Shown here piece after piece: positions 1-8,642 of a stretch of 64,000 bases of DNA. Within the stretch, counting starts at the first letter, position 1, and the number at the start of each line of letters is the position of its first letter. Position numbers and translations under genes: made by a program. This stretch comes from JAWLHU01 sp049324875 (GTDB lineage Bacteria; Bacillota; Sulfobacillia; Symbiobacteriales; Symbiobacteriaceae): NCBI GenBank assembly GCA_049324875.1, contig JBMONC010000050.1, positions 21,965-85,964 of the forward strand. Reading direction: 5' to 3'. The notes beneath the pieces were generated by a model that saw only the letters and a list, made by a program, of their open reading frames with translations, was not told the DNA's origin and did not search any database.

Positions 1-23
1 CTCCTTATGGTGCAGACCTTCGA

Positions 24-956
24 TTACGCCTGCCCGGGCGCCGCCTGCCGGCCCGCGACCCAGGCCAGGGTCTCGGCCAGCCCCTCGGCCAGGGTGTAGC
101 GGGGCTCCCACCCCAGGGCGGTGCCGGCCAGGCGGTTCTCCATCACCGAGTGGGGGATGTCCCCGGGGCGGACCGGCCCGAAGCGGGGGGGCCGCTGCCA
201 GCCGATCAGGTCGGCCAGCTGCTGCCAGAGGTCGAGAATGGAGACCGGCCGGCCGCTGCTGATGTTCAGCGTCAGTCCATCGGCGGCGTGCATCGCCCGG
301 ATCAGCGCCTCCACCATGTCGGCCACGTAGAGGAAGTCACGGGTCTGGTCGCCCCGGCCGTGGATGACGGGATCCGTCTGGTTCAGGAACCGGTCCAGAA
401 AGGCGGGCACGACCGCCCCTTCGGCCTCCGCCGTCTGGCGGGGGCCGTAGATGTTCGCGGGGCGGATGATGCTGAAGGCCACCCCCCGGGTCCCGCCCAG
501 CAGCCGGACGTACTCCTCGGCGGTCCACTTGGAGAGCCCGTAGGGGGAGATGGGCTGGATCGGACTCTCCTCGGTCAGGGGCAGGCTCCGGGGGATGCCG
601 TAGACGGCGGCGGAGGAGAGATAGACCACCTTGCGCACCTGCCAGCGGGCGGCCTCCTCCATCACCCGGATGGTACCGCCTGTGTTCACCTGCAGGTCGC
701 GGTGGGGGTCCTCCACCGACCGGGGCACCGAGACCTGACCGGCCAGGTGGAAGACCACCTCGGGCCTGGCGGTGCGGAAGATCTCCTCCAGGGGACTGCA
801 GATATCCCGGATGTGCAGCTCCGCCCCGGGGGGCAGGTTGGCGCGGGCCCCCGTCGAGAGGTCGTCCACCACGACCACCCGGTGACCCTCCCGCAACAGC
901 CGGTCCACCAGGTGCGAGCCGATGAAGCCCGCACCGCCGGTGACGAGCGTATTCAA
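24..956 (-). CDS. NAD-dependent epimerase/dehydratase (UDP-glucose 4-epimerase-like)
   Basis: An extended short-chain dehydrogenase of about 310 residues, expected to act on a nucleotide sugar such as UDP-glucose. The N-terminus carries the Rossmann motif GGAGFIG. The catalytic set is visible as the YLSSAAVYG segment and the YGLSK (YxxxK) motif. Family length is normal. A TTG at 956 has an AAGGTG site six bases upstream and gives a protein beginning just before LVTGGAGFIG; a GTG at 965 is the alternative. It lies 33 bp downstream of the O-antigen-ligase-like gene on the same strand, so the pair may work in surface polysaccharide synthesis. The exact sugar cannot be read from sequence. Confidence 0.88.
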   Translation of the reverse strand: MNTLVTGGAGFIGSHLVDRLLREGHRVVVVDDLSTGARANLPPGAELHIRDICSPLEEIFRTARPEVVFHLAGQVSVPRSVEDPHRDLQVNTGGTIRVMEEAARWQVRKVVYLSSAAVYGIPRSLPLTEESPIQPISPYGLSKWTAEEYVRLLGGTRGVAFSIIRPANIYGPRQTAEAEGAVVPAFLDRFLNQTDPVIHGRGDQTRDFLYVADMVEALIRAMHAADGLTLNISSGRPVSILDLWQQLADLIGWQRPPRFGPVRPGDIPHSVMENRLAGTALGWEPRYTLAEGLAETLAWVAGRQAAPGQA

Positions 957-989
957 TGCGAACACCTTGCTTCCCGTTGATGTTCGAGT

Positions 990-3185
990 CTACTGCCAGT
1001 GCGACAGCGCCCGGTAGAGCGGGCTGAGCCGGACGGCCCCCTCCAGCTGGACGGGCATATTTGCCCTGGCAGCCTCATCCCCCTTGCGGGTGTAGAGCGC
1101 ATCCAGCCAGAGGGCGGCCTCCCCAGCCGTGCCTGAATCCTTCAGCGCCGCCAGCAGGTGCTTCTCCGCCTCAGCCAGTTCGCCCAGCAGGAGTTGGGCC
1201 TTGCCCACCGCCAGGTGGAGCACCGGCTTCCACTCCAGCTTGGGGTAGGGGTAGAGGTGCTGCTTGGCGGCCGCAACCGCCATCCGCTCCTCCAGCTGCC
1301 GGCTCAGGCCGGTCAGCTCGCGGGCGGTGCTCAACGCCACCTCTCGCTTGTCCTGGGTGACGGCCTCATCCAGGAGTGCGCTGCCCAGGCGGGCGGCGGT
1401 GGTGTATCGGTCGATGTGCATGGGATGGACCGCAGCAGCCTTCTGCGCCGCCTCCAGCGCTCCCGGGAGATCCCTCTGCTTCTCCCGGAACTGGGCCAGG
1501 TCCTCCCAAACGAAGGGGCTGTGCGGATCCACCCGGGTGGCTCGCAGCAGGTTCTCTTCGAGCCGGAGAAAGCGCAGGTAATCGCTGTTGAGGGGGTCGA
1601 GCTGGATCGCCAGCTTCGCCTGCCGGAGGGCCACCTCATAATCCTGCCGCTGCACGGCCTTCTGCGCTTGGGTGAAGGCGTAGCCGGCCACCGTCAGCAC
1701 AGCGGCGAGGAGGCCGACCAGGAGGGTGACGCCCAGGGCGGCTGGGAAGAGGAACCGCCGCTCCTGCTTGGCGGTCAGGGGGGTGGGCTCCTGCCCAACC
1801 GCCAGGAGCAGCCACATCAGCAGCCAGAGAGAGAAGTAGGAGAGGTCAAAGTCGATCACCGCATGAGCGGCCAGCATGCCACCGGCGGCGACCATCATCC
1901 AGCGGGCGGGCTGATCCTTCCGGTGGCGGAAGCCGGTCCAGAGGGCCAGGACCACCCCGGCCGCCAGGGCCAGCAGCCCCAGCGCCCCGGCATCTACCAG
2001 CACCTGCACGTAGTGGTTGTGCGTTTCACGGGAGGCGTAGTTGGCCTGCTGGTAGAGCCGGTAGCCCCGCTCCCAGCCGAAGCCGCCCCGCCCCAGGGGC
2101 TGGTCGGCGAACATGCGCAGCGCCGTCTGGGTAAAGTCAATGCGGGTCTGCACGTTTTGGGTCTCCAGGTTGATGTCCATCAGCCGCTCCAGCTGCTGGG
2201 GGACCGCCTCGCCCAGGGGGCGGCTGCCCACCCAGAGCGCCCCGCCGGCCAGCCCCAGGGCCACCAGGCCGGCCAGGCCGATCCGGATGGTGCGGGCGGG
2301 CAGGCTGCTGACCCGGGTGGCGCCCCAGGTGGCCAGCACGCCGAGCCCGGCGGCCAGCAGCGCCCCGAGGAGCGCCAGGCCCCAGTTGGCGGCACTGGAG
2401 GCGGCGGGAAGGGGCTTGAAGGCGGCGGCGACGGGGACGGCGAGGGTGGCGCCCATGAAGAGCAGCGCCCGGAACCACTCGGTGCGGGCGAGTCCGGCCA
2501 CCATCAGAATCAGGGCGACCGGCAGCACCACCACCACACCCCGGGAGAGGGTGAGGAAGAGCGCCACGCTGATCAGGCTGTTCAGCCCCGCCAGCAGCAA
2601 CCGCTTCCGGTTCCCGGCCTCCTCCAGCATCAGCCCCACACCCACCATCCAGGTGGCCAGCAGGAAGGCGCCGGCGGCGTTGGGGTACTGGAAGAGGCTG
2701 AGGAGGCGGCCGGTGAATCGCTTGATGTTCAACAGCTCCCGGAGCGACTGCTGCTGCTCAAAGAACTGTCCGTACTCCAGCACGCCGAGGAAGGCGACCA
2801 GGGCACCGGCGATCAGCATCGTCCAGCCCAGCCGGGAGCGGAGCTTCGGGCCGTTCTCCTGGCTGATCATCACAAAAGCAAACCAGGCGGCCGCGCAGCG
2901 CAGCACCCAGTCGAGGTTGCCCCGAGCGTACGCGGCCCACCCGAACTGCAGCACGTAGATGAGGGTGAGGGCGAGCAGGGAAGCCCCCGCCCAGTCCCCC
3001 GGGAGGCCCAGGGGCAGGCGATCGGCCCTCCTGCCGTAGAGCCATAGGCCGAACCCCAGGGTCAGGGCGGTGATCGCCGTCAGCATGGGGGTGGGGAAGA
3101 AGAGTCCCTGGTAGAAGGGGGCGACCAGGAGCACCAGGAGGATCAGGTTGAGGCCCGTGGTTCGTAATGAGCTGTTTTGACGCAT
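990..3185 (-). CDS. O-antigen ligase-like (Wzy/WaaL) membrane protein with TPR-like tail
   Basis: A protein of 731 residues with many hydrophobic helices over the first 470 residues or so, the layout of the O-antigen ligase/polymerase family, which joins or polymerises lipid-linked glycans at the outer membrane face. The segment with GRGGFGWERGYRLYQQANY and then ETHNHYVQVLVDAGALG is the usual family signature. The last 230 residues are soluble and helical with TPR-like repeats. The ATG at 3185 follows GGAGG at good spacing; a TTG twelve bases upstream overlaps that site and is less likely. It is the first gene of a pair with the epimerase. Confidence 0.82.
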   Translation of the reverse strand: MRQNSSLRTTGLNLILLVLLVAPFYQGLFFPTPMLTAITALTLGFGLWLYGRRADRLPLGLPGDWAGASLLALTLIYVLQFGWAAYARGNLDWVLRCAAAWFAFVMISQENGPKLRSRLGWTMLIAGALVAFLGVLEYGQFFEQQQSLRELLNIKRFTGRLLSLFQYPNAAGAFLLATWMVGVGLMLEEAGNRKRLLLAGLNSLISVALFLTLSRGVVVVLPVALILMVAGLARTEWFRALLFMGATLAVPVAAAFKPLPAASSAANWGLALLGALLAAGLGVLATWGATRVSSLPARTIRIGLAGLVALGLAGGALWVGSRPLGEAVPQQLERLMDINLETQNVQTRIDFTQTALRMFADQPLGRGGFGWERGYRLYQQANYASRETHNHYVQVLVDAGALGLLALAAGVVLALWTGFRHRKDQPARWMMVAAGGMLAAHAVIDFDLSYFSLWLLMWLLLAVGQEPTPLTAKQERRFLFPAALGVTLLVGLLAAVLTVAGYAFTQAQKAVQRQDYEVALRQAKLAIQLDPLNSDYLRFLRLEENLLRATRVDPHSPFVWEDLAQFREKQRDLPGALEAAQKAAAVHPMHIDRYTTAARLGSALLDEAVTQDKREVALSTARELTGLSRQLEERMAVAAAKQHLYPYPKLEWKPVLHLAVGKAQLLLGELAEAEKHLLAALKDSGTAGEAALWLDALYTRKGDEAARANMPVQLEGAVRLSPLYRALSHWQ

Positions 3186-3299
3186 GGTATCCTCCAACCG
3201 ATCTTAGACATTCCTACACTAGATAAGTATGACACGGAAAGGGTTTTGCCCTTTCTTTTTCGGGGCTTTGGCATGCAGCAACCACTGGATAAGCAGAAA

Positions 3300-3323
3300 G
3301 GAGGCCACCCGATGGTGGCCCCC
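3300..3323 (-). terminator. Hairpin terminator after ribH
   Basis: A 7-bp stem GGCCACC/GGTGGCC (3303-3309 and 3314-3320) lies just after the ribH stop codon. On the minus strand it is followed by the T-rich stretch TCCTTTCTG. It probably ends the riboflavin operon and separates it from the O-antigen-ligase gene. The T-run is weak, so termination strength is inferred. Confidence 0.5.
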
Positions 3324-3331
3324 GCTGCCAG

Positions 3332-3799
3332 CTACCCCAGAACCTTGAGGAGATTCGCCATCTCGATGGCGCTGACCGCCGCCTCGAATCCCTTGTTCCC
3401 CGCCTTCGTCCCCGCCCGCTCGATCGCCTGCTCGATGGAGTCGGTGGTCAGGATCCCGAAGGCGACCGGTACCCCCGTCCCCAGCATCGCCTGGGCGACC
3501 CCCTTGGTCGCCTCGTTGGCCACGTAGTCGAAGTGGGGGGTGGCGCCCCGGATCACAGCCCCCAGGGCGATGATGGCGTCGTAGCGGCCGGAGGCGGCCA
3601 TCTTCTGGACCGCCAGCGGGATCTCGAAGGAGCCGGGCACCCAGGCGATGTCGACCTGCTCCAGGTCGCCGCCGTGGCGGCGGATCGCATCCTCCGCTCC
3701 GCCCAGCAGCTTGGCGGTGATGAACTCATTCCAGCGGGCGACCACGATGCCGAACCGGAGGCCGTTGGCGGTCAGCTGGCCCTCAAAAACCTTCCCCAT
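3332..3799 (-). CDS. ribH: 6,7-dimethyl-8-ribityllumazine synthase
   Basis: Lumazine synthase of 155 residues, normal for the family. It condenses 5-amino-6-ribitylamino-uracil with 3,4-dihydroxy-2-butanone 4-phosphate in the penultimate step of riboflavin synthesis. Clear signatures are VVARWNEFIT near the N-terminus, WVPGSFEIPLA, and the ALGAVIRGATPHFDYV segment. The ATG follows a GGAGG site. It is the last gene of the rib operon, after the putative riboflavin transporter, and is followed by a hairpin terminator. Confidence 0.97.
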   Translation of the reverse strand: MGKVFEGQLTANGLRFGIVVARWNEFITAKLLGGAEDAIRRHGGDLEQVDIAWVPGSFEIPLAVQKMAASGRYDAIIALGAVIRGATPHFDYVANEATKGVAQAMLGTGVPVAFGILTTDSIEQAIERAGTKAGNKGFEAAVSAIEMANLLKVLG

Positions 3800-3820
3800 G
3801 ATAGATCTCCTCCTTGTTGG

Positions 3821-4623
3821 TCAGGCCGTCTTGTGCGCCGGCCGCCCGAGCAGGAAGGGCTGGAGACGGCGGTAGAAGGCGAGGCTGATGGTGCTGGAAA
3901 GGAAGCCCTTGAACAGGTTGAAGGGGGTGGAGATGGTCAGGGCGGCGGTCCAGGCGGCCGGCCCCTGCATCCCCCAGGCGGGGTAGATCAGGATCGCCAG
4001 CACGGGGATCAGCACGGCGGCCATCACCAGCGTGCCGATGGCGGCGGAGAGGAAGCCCCAGCCCCAGTGGCGCATCCCCGACCGCTCCAGCAGCCGGTGG
4101 GCGATGCCGGAGCCCAGCACCAGCCCGGCCCCGGCCAGGANNNNNNNNNNNNNNNNNNNNNNNNNNNNNNNNNNNNNNNNNNNNNNNNNNNNNNNNNNNN
4201 NNNNNNNNNNNNNNNNNNNNNNNNNNNNNNNNNNNNNNNNACGGCGGCCATCACCAGCGTGCCGATGGCGGCGGAGAGGAAGCCCCAGCCCCAGTGGCGC
4301 ATCCCCGACCGCTCCAGCAGCCGGTGGGCGATGCCGGAGCCCAGCACCAGCCCGGCCCCGGCCAGGAAGTTGGCCAGCACGCCGACCCAGCCTGTCGTCG
4401 ACTTTCCGGAGAGGAAGAAGATCCCGGCCTTGATCGCCTGCACGCCCACGCCTGCGGCCGGCCCCATGGTGTAGGTGGCCACCACGGCGGGCACGTCGCC
4501 GGGGTCGTACTTCAGGAACTCGGCGAAGGGCGGCACATGGATCTCGCCAAAGTACATCAGCAGAAAGGCCATGGAACCCATCATCGCGATCATTACCATC
4601 CGGTAGAGCCGTTCGTTCCGCAT
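3821..4623 (-). CDS. ribU: Riboflavin ECF transporter S component (RibU-like), interrupted by an assembly gap
   Basis: A small multi-helix membrane protein. Its LKYDPGDVPAV stretch matches the substrate-binding region of RibU, the S component that captures riboflavin for an energy-coupling-factor transporter; the EcfA/EcfT partners are not in this window. The FMN-riboswitch operon supports the substrate. A run of 100 N (4141-4240) splits the gene, but the 127 bp on each side are identical; collapsing them restores a continuous frame of about 190 residues. The ATG at 4623 sits after AAGGAG. An ATG at 4656 is possible but adds eleven residues that do not look conserved. Confidence 0.8.
4141..4240. 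other. Assembly gap (100 N) with 127-bp duplicated flanks
   Basis: The bases 4014-4140 and 4241-4367 are identical over 127 bp and enclose exactly 100 N. This looks like two contig ends that overlap by an assembler k-mer and were not merged. It falls inside ribU. Confidence 0.9.
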
Positions 4624-4671
4624 TACCCCACTACTCCTTATACCTCCGTCTGCCATGAGACGGGATCTTCC

Positions 4672-5892
4672 TCAGTCGTGGCCGATCAGGTGGCCCAGCT
4701 TCTCCCGCTTGGTGGCCAGGTAGCGCTGGTTCTCCGCGTTGGGCTCCATCGCGATCGGCACCCGCTCCACGATCTCCAGGCCGTACCCCTGCAGGCTGAA
4801 CTGCTTGCGGGGGTTGTTGGTCAGCAGCCGCAGCCGGCGGATGCCCAGCGCCCGGAGGATCTGCGCCCCGGTGCCGTAGTCCCGGGCGTCGGGAGCGAAG
4901 CCCAGGGCCAGGTTGGCCTCCACCGTGTCCTGGCCCTGGTCCTGCAGGTGGTAGGCCCGCAGCTTGTTGGCCAGGCCGATCCCCCGCCCCTCCTGCCGCA
5001 TGTAGAGCAGCACGCCCCGGCCCTCCCGGGCGATCTGGCTCATGGCGGCGGCCAGCTGGTCGCCGCAGTCGCAGCGGAGGGAGTGGAAGGCGTCGCCGGT
5101 CAGGCACTCGGAGTGGACCCGGGCCAGCACCGGCTCCCCGTCGCCCACCTCACCCATCACCAGCGCCACGTGGCACTGGCCGGTCAGCCGGTCCTCGAAG
5201 GGGTGGGCGGTGAAGAGGCCGTACTTGGTGGGCATCCGCACCGGAGGGAGCGGGTCGACCAGCGACTCGTGCTCCATCCGGTAGCGGATCAGGTCGGCGA
5301 TGGTGACCAGCTTCAGCCCGTGGGTCCGGGCGAACTCGATCAGCTCGGGCACCCGGGCCATGGTGCCGTCCTCGTTCATGATCTCGCAGATCACCCCGGC
5401 GGGGTAGAGGCCGGCCATGCGGGCCAGGTCGACCGCCGCCTCGGTGTGGCCGGGCCGTCGCAGCACCCCGCCGGGCTTGGCCCGCAGCGGGAAGATGTGG
5501 CCGGGCCGGACCAGGTCCTCGGGGCGGCTCGTCGGGTCGATCGCCACCCGGATGGTGTGGGCCCGCTCCTGGGCGGAGATGCCGGTGGTGGTCTTGTCCC
5601 GGGCGTCGATGGAGACGGTGAAGGCGGTGCCCATGTGGTCGCCCCGGCCGTGCACCATCTCGGGGATCTGCAGCTCGTCCAGCCGCTCGCCGGTCATCGG
5701 CAGGCAGATCAGCCCCCGCCCGTAGCGGGCCATGAAGTTGATCGCCTCCGGGGTCACCTTCTCGGCGGCCATCAGCAGGTCGCCCTCGTTCTCCCGGTCC
5801 TCGGCGTCGACCACGATGATCATCCGCCCGGCCCGGATCTCCGCCAGCGCTTCCTCAATGGTCGCGAAGGGCTTGGTCAGTTGCTCCGTCAT
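4672..5892 (-). CDS. ribBA: Bifunctional 3,4-dihydroxy-2-butanone 4-phosphate synthase / GTP cyclohydrolase II
   Basis: Fused enzyme of 406 residues supplying both precursors of riboflavin. The N-terminal half (about 1-205) is the RibB domain, with DAEDRENEGDLL and the GHIFPLRAKPGG and GHTEAAVDLA motifs. The C-terminal half is GTP cyclohydrolase II, with the zinc ligands in CLTGDAFHSLRCDCGDQL and the RQEGRGIGL loop. Both active sites look complete. It sits third in the operon, between ribE and ribU. An AAAGGGG ribosome site precedes the ATG. Confidence 0.97.
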   Translation of the reverse strand: MTEQLTKPFATIEEALAEIRAGRMIIVVDAEDRENEGDLLMAAEKVTPEAINFMARYGRGLICLPMTGERLDELQIPEMVHGRGDHMGTAFTVSIDARDKTTTGISAQERAHTIRVAIDPTSRPEDLVRPGHIFPLRAKPGGVLRRPGHTEAAVDLARMAGLYPAGVICEIMNEDGTMARVPELIEFARTHGLKLVTIADLIRYRMEHESLVDPLPPVRMPTKYGLFTAHPFEDRLTGQCHVALVMGEVGDGEPVLARVHSECLTGDAFHSLRCDCGDQLAAAMSQIAREGRGVLLYMRQEGRGIGLANKLRAYHLQDQGQDTVEANLALGFAPDARDYGTGAQILRALGIRRLRLLTNNPRKQFSLQGYGLEIVERVPIAMEPNAENQRYLATKREKLGHLIGHD

Positions 5893-5924
5893 GGGACGCG
5901 ATCCCCTTTCCAGCTCAGGTGGGC

Positions 5925-6587
5925 TCAGTCGGCGAAGCCGTGGCGGCGCAGGAACTCCTCGTCGAGCTTCGAACCGGGCGGCTTCGAAGCCCCGCCGCCC
6001 CGCCAGGCCAGCATCCGCTCCACGTACTTGGCCAGGATGTCGACCTCCAGGTTGACCCGGTCGCCGGGGCGCCTGGCGGCCATGTTGGTGACGGCGAAGG
6101 TATGGGGGATCAGGGAGACCCGGAACCGGTCCTCGCCCACATCCACCACCGTCAGCGAGATGCCGTCGATGGCGATGGAGCCCTTGGGCACCACGTAGCG
6201 GAGGATCTCCGGGGGTGCCTCCACCGTCACCCAGACGGCGATCTCCTCGGGCGCCAGCGCCCGGATGATCCCGGTCCCGTCCACGTGGCCCTGGACGATG
6301 TGACCGCCGAAGCGGTCGCCCAGCGCCATGGTCCGCTCCAGGTTGACGGGGGAACCGGCTGGGGTCTGGCTCAGGTTGGTCTTTTCAAAGGTCTCGGGCA
6401 TCACATCGGCGGTGAAGCCGTCCCCCTGCAGGGCGGTGACGGTGAGGCAGACGCCGTTGACGGCGATGGAGTCGCCGATCCGGGCGCCCTCCAGCACTTT
6501 GCGCGCCCCGATCTCGAGCTGCAGCGACCGCCCGCTCCTGCGGACGGATCGGAGGCGGCCGGTCTCCTCAATCAACCCGGTGAACAT
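5925..6587 (-). CDS. ribE: Riboflavin synthase, alpha chain
   Basis: Trimeric lumazine-dismutating enzyme of 220 residues that makes riboflavin in the last step. The MFTGLIEETG start is diagnostic. Two lumazine-binding repeats are visible, the first ending around the NLERTMALGDRFGGHIVQGH segment and the second with the parallel GSIAIDGISLTVVDV. It starts 6 bp after the ribD stop and lies 32 bp before ribBA. The C-terminal tail after about residue 200 is a little longer than usual. Confidence 0.97.
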   Translation of the reverse strand: MFTGLIEETGRLRSVRRSGRSLQLEIGARKVLEGARIGDSIAVNGVCLTVTALQGDGFTADVMPETFEKTNLSQTPAGSPVNLERTMALGDRFGGHIVQGHVDGTGIIRALAPEEIAVWVTVEAPPEILRYVVPKGSIAIDGISLTVVDVGEDRFRVSLIPHTFAVTNMAARRPGDRVNLEVDILAKYVERMLAWRGGGASKPPGSKLDEEFLRRHGFAD

Positions 6588-6593
6588 CGGCGC

Positions 6594-7778
6594 TCATCCC
6601 TTTCGCAGGTCGCCTTCCAGCAGCAGGTCCTCCCCGATGGGGGTGACCTGGATCCTGTCGACCAGCTCCCAGGCCTCGGCCATCGCCTTCAGCCCCTGCC
6701 CGGCCACCGGGCCCGGGGCGGTGGCGCCGCCCACCACCTTGGGGGCGACGTAGACCATCAGGTGGTCGGCCAGCCCCTGGGAGAGGAAGGACCAGTGGAT
6801 CCGTCCGCCGCCCTCCACCAGCAGCGAGGTGATGCCCCGCCGGCCCAGCTCATCCAGCAGCGGCGCCAGGGCCACCACCTGCTCCCGCTCGGGCAGCTCC
6901 AGGGTTTCGGCCCCCCGCTCCCGGATCATCGCCAGCTTTCGGGGGGAGGCCAGCTGGGTGGCGGCGATCAGCGTCTTGTTGGGCAGGGGCCGCTCCATTA
7001 GCTCCGGGGCGAAGAGGCGGGCGTTCAGGTCGGTCTTGGCCATGGAGTCGAGCACGATCCGGAGGGGGTCCTTCGGCTGCCAGTGCTCGTCGGGGCCGGG
7101 GTCGATCCCGCCGGCCCAGCCGGGCAGGGGGCCGGGTCCCGTCGGTCGGGCGGTCAGCTCCGGGTCATCCCGCCGGGCGGTGGTCTCGCCCACCAGGATG
7201 GCGTCCACCTGGTCCCGGATCTGGTGCAGGTGGGCCCGGGCGGCGTCGCCGGTCACCCAGCGGCTGTCGCCCGAAGCGCAGGCGATCTTGCCGTCCAGGG
7301 TCATCGCCCACTTCAGGATCACGAAGGGGCGCCCGGTCCGCTTCCAGGTGAGCCAGGAGCGGTTGAGCGCCTCGGCCTCCTGCTCCAGCAGGCCGACCTC
7401 CGCCTGGATCCCCGCCGCCCGCAGCCGCTCCAGCCCCTGGCCGGCGGTGCGGGGGTCCGGGTCGACCATGGCGGCCACCACCCGGGCGACGCCCGCCGCG
7501 ATCAGCGCATCGGCGCAGGGCGGGGTCCGGCCGTGGTGGGCGCAGGGCTCCAGGGTGACGTAGGCGGTGGCGCCCCGGGCGCTCTCCCCCGCCTCCTGCA
7601 GGGCGTAGACCTCCGCATGGGGCTCGCCGGCCTTCCGGTGGTAGCCGGTGCCGATCACAGCGCCCTCCTTGACGATGACGCAGCCGACCATGGGGTTGGG
7701 GTGGGTGCGGCTGCGCCCGCGGGCGGCCAGTTTGAGGGCGGCTGCCATGAAGTGGCGATCTTGCTCGGAGAAGGACAT
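6594..7778 (-). CDS. ribD: Bifunctional diaminohydroxyphosphoribosylaminopyrimidine deaminase / reductase
   Basis: First gene of the operon. Residues 1-145 form the zinc deaminase, with His54-Ala-Glu56 and the Cys79/Cys88 pair in PCAHHGRTPPC. The remainder is the NADPH-dependent reductase, with the LKWAMTLDGKIA segment and SLLVEGGG near the end. ATG 7778 is chosen because the family begins with this short helix. The only Shine-Dalgarno candidate for it, GGGGGTG, lies in the 3' arm of the upstream terminator hairpin. A TTG at 7832 with GGAGGG upstream is in frame and would read through that hairpin, so the start is not settled. Confidence 0.95.
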   Translation of the reverse strand: MSFSEQDRHFMAAALKLAARGRSRTHPNPMVGCVIVKEGAVIGTGYHRKAGEPHAEVYALQEAGESARGATAYVTLEPCAHHGRTPPCADALIAAGVARVVAAMVDPDPRTAGQGLERLRAAGIQAEVGLLEQEAEALNRSWLTWKRTGRPFVILKWAMTLDGKIACASGDSRWVTGDAARAHLHQIRDQVDAILVGETTARRDDPELTARPTGPGPLPGWAGGIDPGPDEHWQPKDPLRIVLDSMAKTDLNARLFAPELMERPLPNKTLIAATQLASPRKLAMIRERGAETLELPEREQVVALAPLLDELGRRGITSLLVEGGGRIHWSFLSQGLADHLMVYVAPKVVGGATAPGPVAGQGLKAMAEAWELVDRIQVTPIGEDLLLEGDLRKG

Positions 7779-7779
7779 G

Positions 7780-7813
7780 AAAAACACCCCCGGCTTCGCC
7801 TTCGGGGGTGTTT
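7780..7813 (-). terminator. Riboswitch expression-platform terminator abutting ribD
   Basis: On the minus strand a strong stem pairs AACACCCCCG with CGGGGGTGTT around a short loop and ends in TTTTTC directly before the ribD ATG. It lies about 70 nt downstream of the FMN aptamer, so it is the likely regulated terminator. Its 3' arm also holds GGGGGTG, the only ribosome site for the ATG at 7778, so the same hairpin may also block translation. Confidence 0.75.
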
Positions 7814-7879
7814 GTTGTCTGAGGTATAGCAAGAGAGACCCTCCGGCGTGCCCGCAGGCGCGCCAAGGGCGGTTCTCTC

Positions 7880-8057
7880 GCCTTCTCCCATCCGGACTCT
7901 ACCGTCGGCCCCGGGATCTCACCGGAGTCTGCACCCTTGACCGAATCCGGCCAAGGGGCTCGCGGCGCTCGTCTTCGCTGCCATGGAGGCAGGAAGCATC
8001 ACCGCCGGTCGGGAATTGGTGGCCTGGAATCAATGCCACCTCACCCTACCCTGAAGG
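7880..8057 (-). promoter_or_regulatory. FMN riboswitch (RFN element)
   Basis: Read on the minus strand, the conserved RFN blocks appear in order: CTTCAGGGTAGGGTGA, CCCGACCGGCGGT, the AGCC/GCGAG region, TCCGGTGAGATCCCGGGGCC, GACGGTAGAGTCCGGATGG and GAGAAGG. These build the six-helix FMN aptamer. It controls the ribD-ribE-ribBA-ribU-ribH operon. The loop of helix P2 contains an added hairpin (8018-8040, GGTGGC/GCCACC) not present in the compact consensus. Confidence 0.95.
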
Positions 8058-8074
8058 CGTATGGTTTGGTTCCC

Positions 8075-8104
8075 ATGATACCATTGTCACAAGTTCAGTC
8101 GCAA
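8075..8104 (-). promoter_or_regulatory. Promoter of the rib operon
   Basis: On the minus strand TTGCGA (8099-8104) and TATCAT (8075-8080) are 18 bp apart. The predicted transcription start falls about ten bases before the FMN aptamer, as expected for a riboswitch leader. Read by eye. Confidence 0.55.
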
Positions 8105-8219
8105 CAGCACAAAAGGCGGATACGGGAATGTAGTGGAGGTGGCTTCGTCGGCGGGACTGGAGGAGATGCGCCAGACCGGAACGAAAAGATAACGGAGAAT
8201 CTTCAGGGCAGGGAGGCTT

Positions 8220-8642
8220 ATGGAGGACTTTCAAGGGGCCTTTGAGCAGCGAAGGCTGGATACCGAGGAGTTAATTGAAAAGAAGCGGCGGACCGCAGCG
8301 ATGCACTGGGGCGGGTGTACCGTGGAAGTCCTGCTGAAAGCCATTATTGTTTCTCATCATAACATCACGGAGTGGAAGACCGCCTCCAACGACCCGGGGC
8401 ATTCCATTACGAACCCAGGACACGACTTGCTGGACGCCGTTAGGCGGCTGAACCGGCTTAAGAGTCGCATGGAGAGCGTGCCGGGGATGCTGGGTATACT
8501 GAACAAGGTTCAGAATCCCGACGGGCACTTCATTGACTTACGATACTCGGCGGTGGACCCCGATGATCCACGCTATAACCAGTGGCTCGAGGCCTATAGA
8601 CGCCTGGTGAACTGGATTCTCAAGGAGGCCACCCAACTCTGA
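8220..8642 (+). CDS. HEPN-like domain protein
   Basis: A protein of 140 residues. Residues 10-45 (RRLDTEELIEKK followed by AAMHWGGCTVEVLLKAII) match the first helices of HEPN-like proteins, a fold common in toxin-antitoxin and defence RNases. An R-x4-H arrangement is present at Arg24/His29 but lies in the first helix, whereas HEPN RNases carry it in a later one, so catalysis is uncertain. A GGGAGG site precedes the ATG at short spacing. The stop overlaps the start of the next gene (TGATG), so the two are translationally coupled. GC content is lower than in neighbours, suggesting transfer. Function unknown. Confidence 0.7.
   Translation: MEDFQGAFEQRRLDTEELIEKKRRTAAMHWGGCTVEVLLKAIIVSHHNITEWKTASNDPGHSITNPGHDLLDAVRRLNRLKSRMESVPGMLGILNKVQNPDGHFIDLRYSAVDPDDPRYNQWLEAYRRLVNWILKEATQL

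Noticed and set aside
150..980. Long plus-strand reading frame opposite the epimerase gene
   Set aside because: It is an antisense shadow created by high GC third positions; no ribosome site, no family motif, and a clear gene on the other strand.
3240..3270. Hairpin AAAGGG/CCCTTT with T-run on the plus strand upstream of the O-antigen-ligase gene
   Set aside because: It would terminate plus-strand transcription, yet no plus-strand gene lies upstream; I also considered a cyclic-di-GMP riboswitch here but the conserved blocks are in the wrong order.
8046..8234. Small minus-strand frame across the rib promoter
   Set aside because: It covers the rib promoter and aptamer start, has no ribosome site and no resemblance to a protein.
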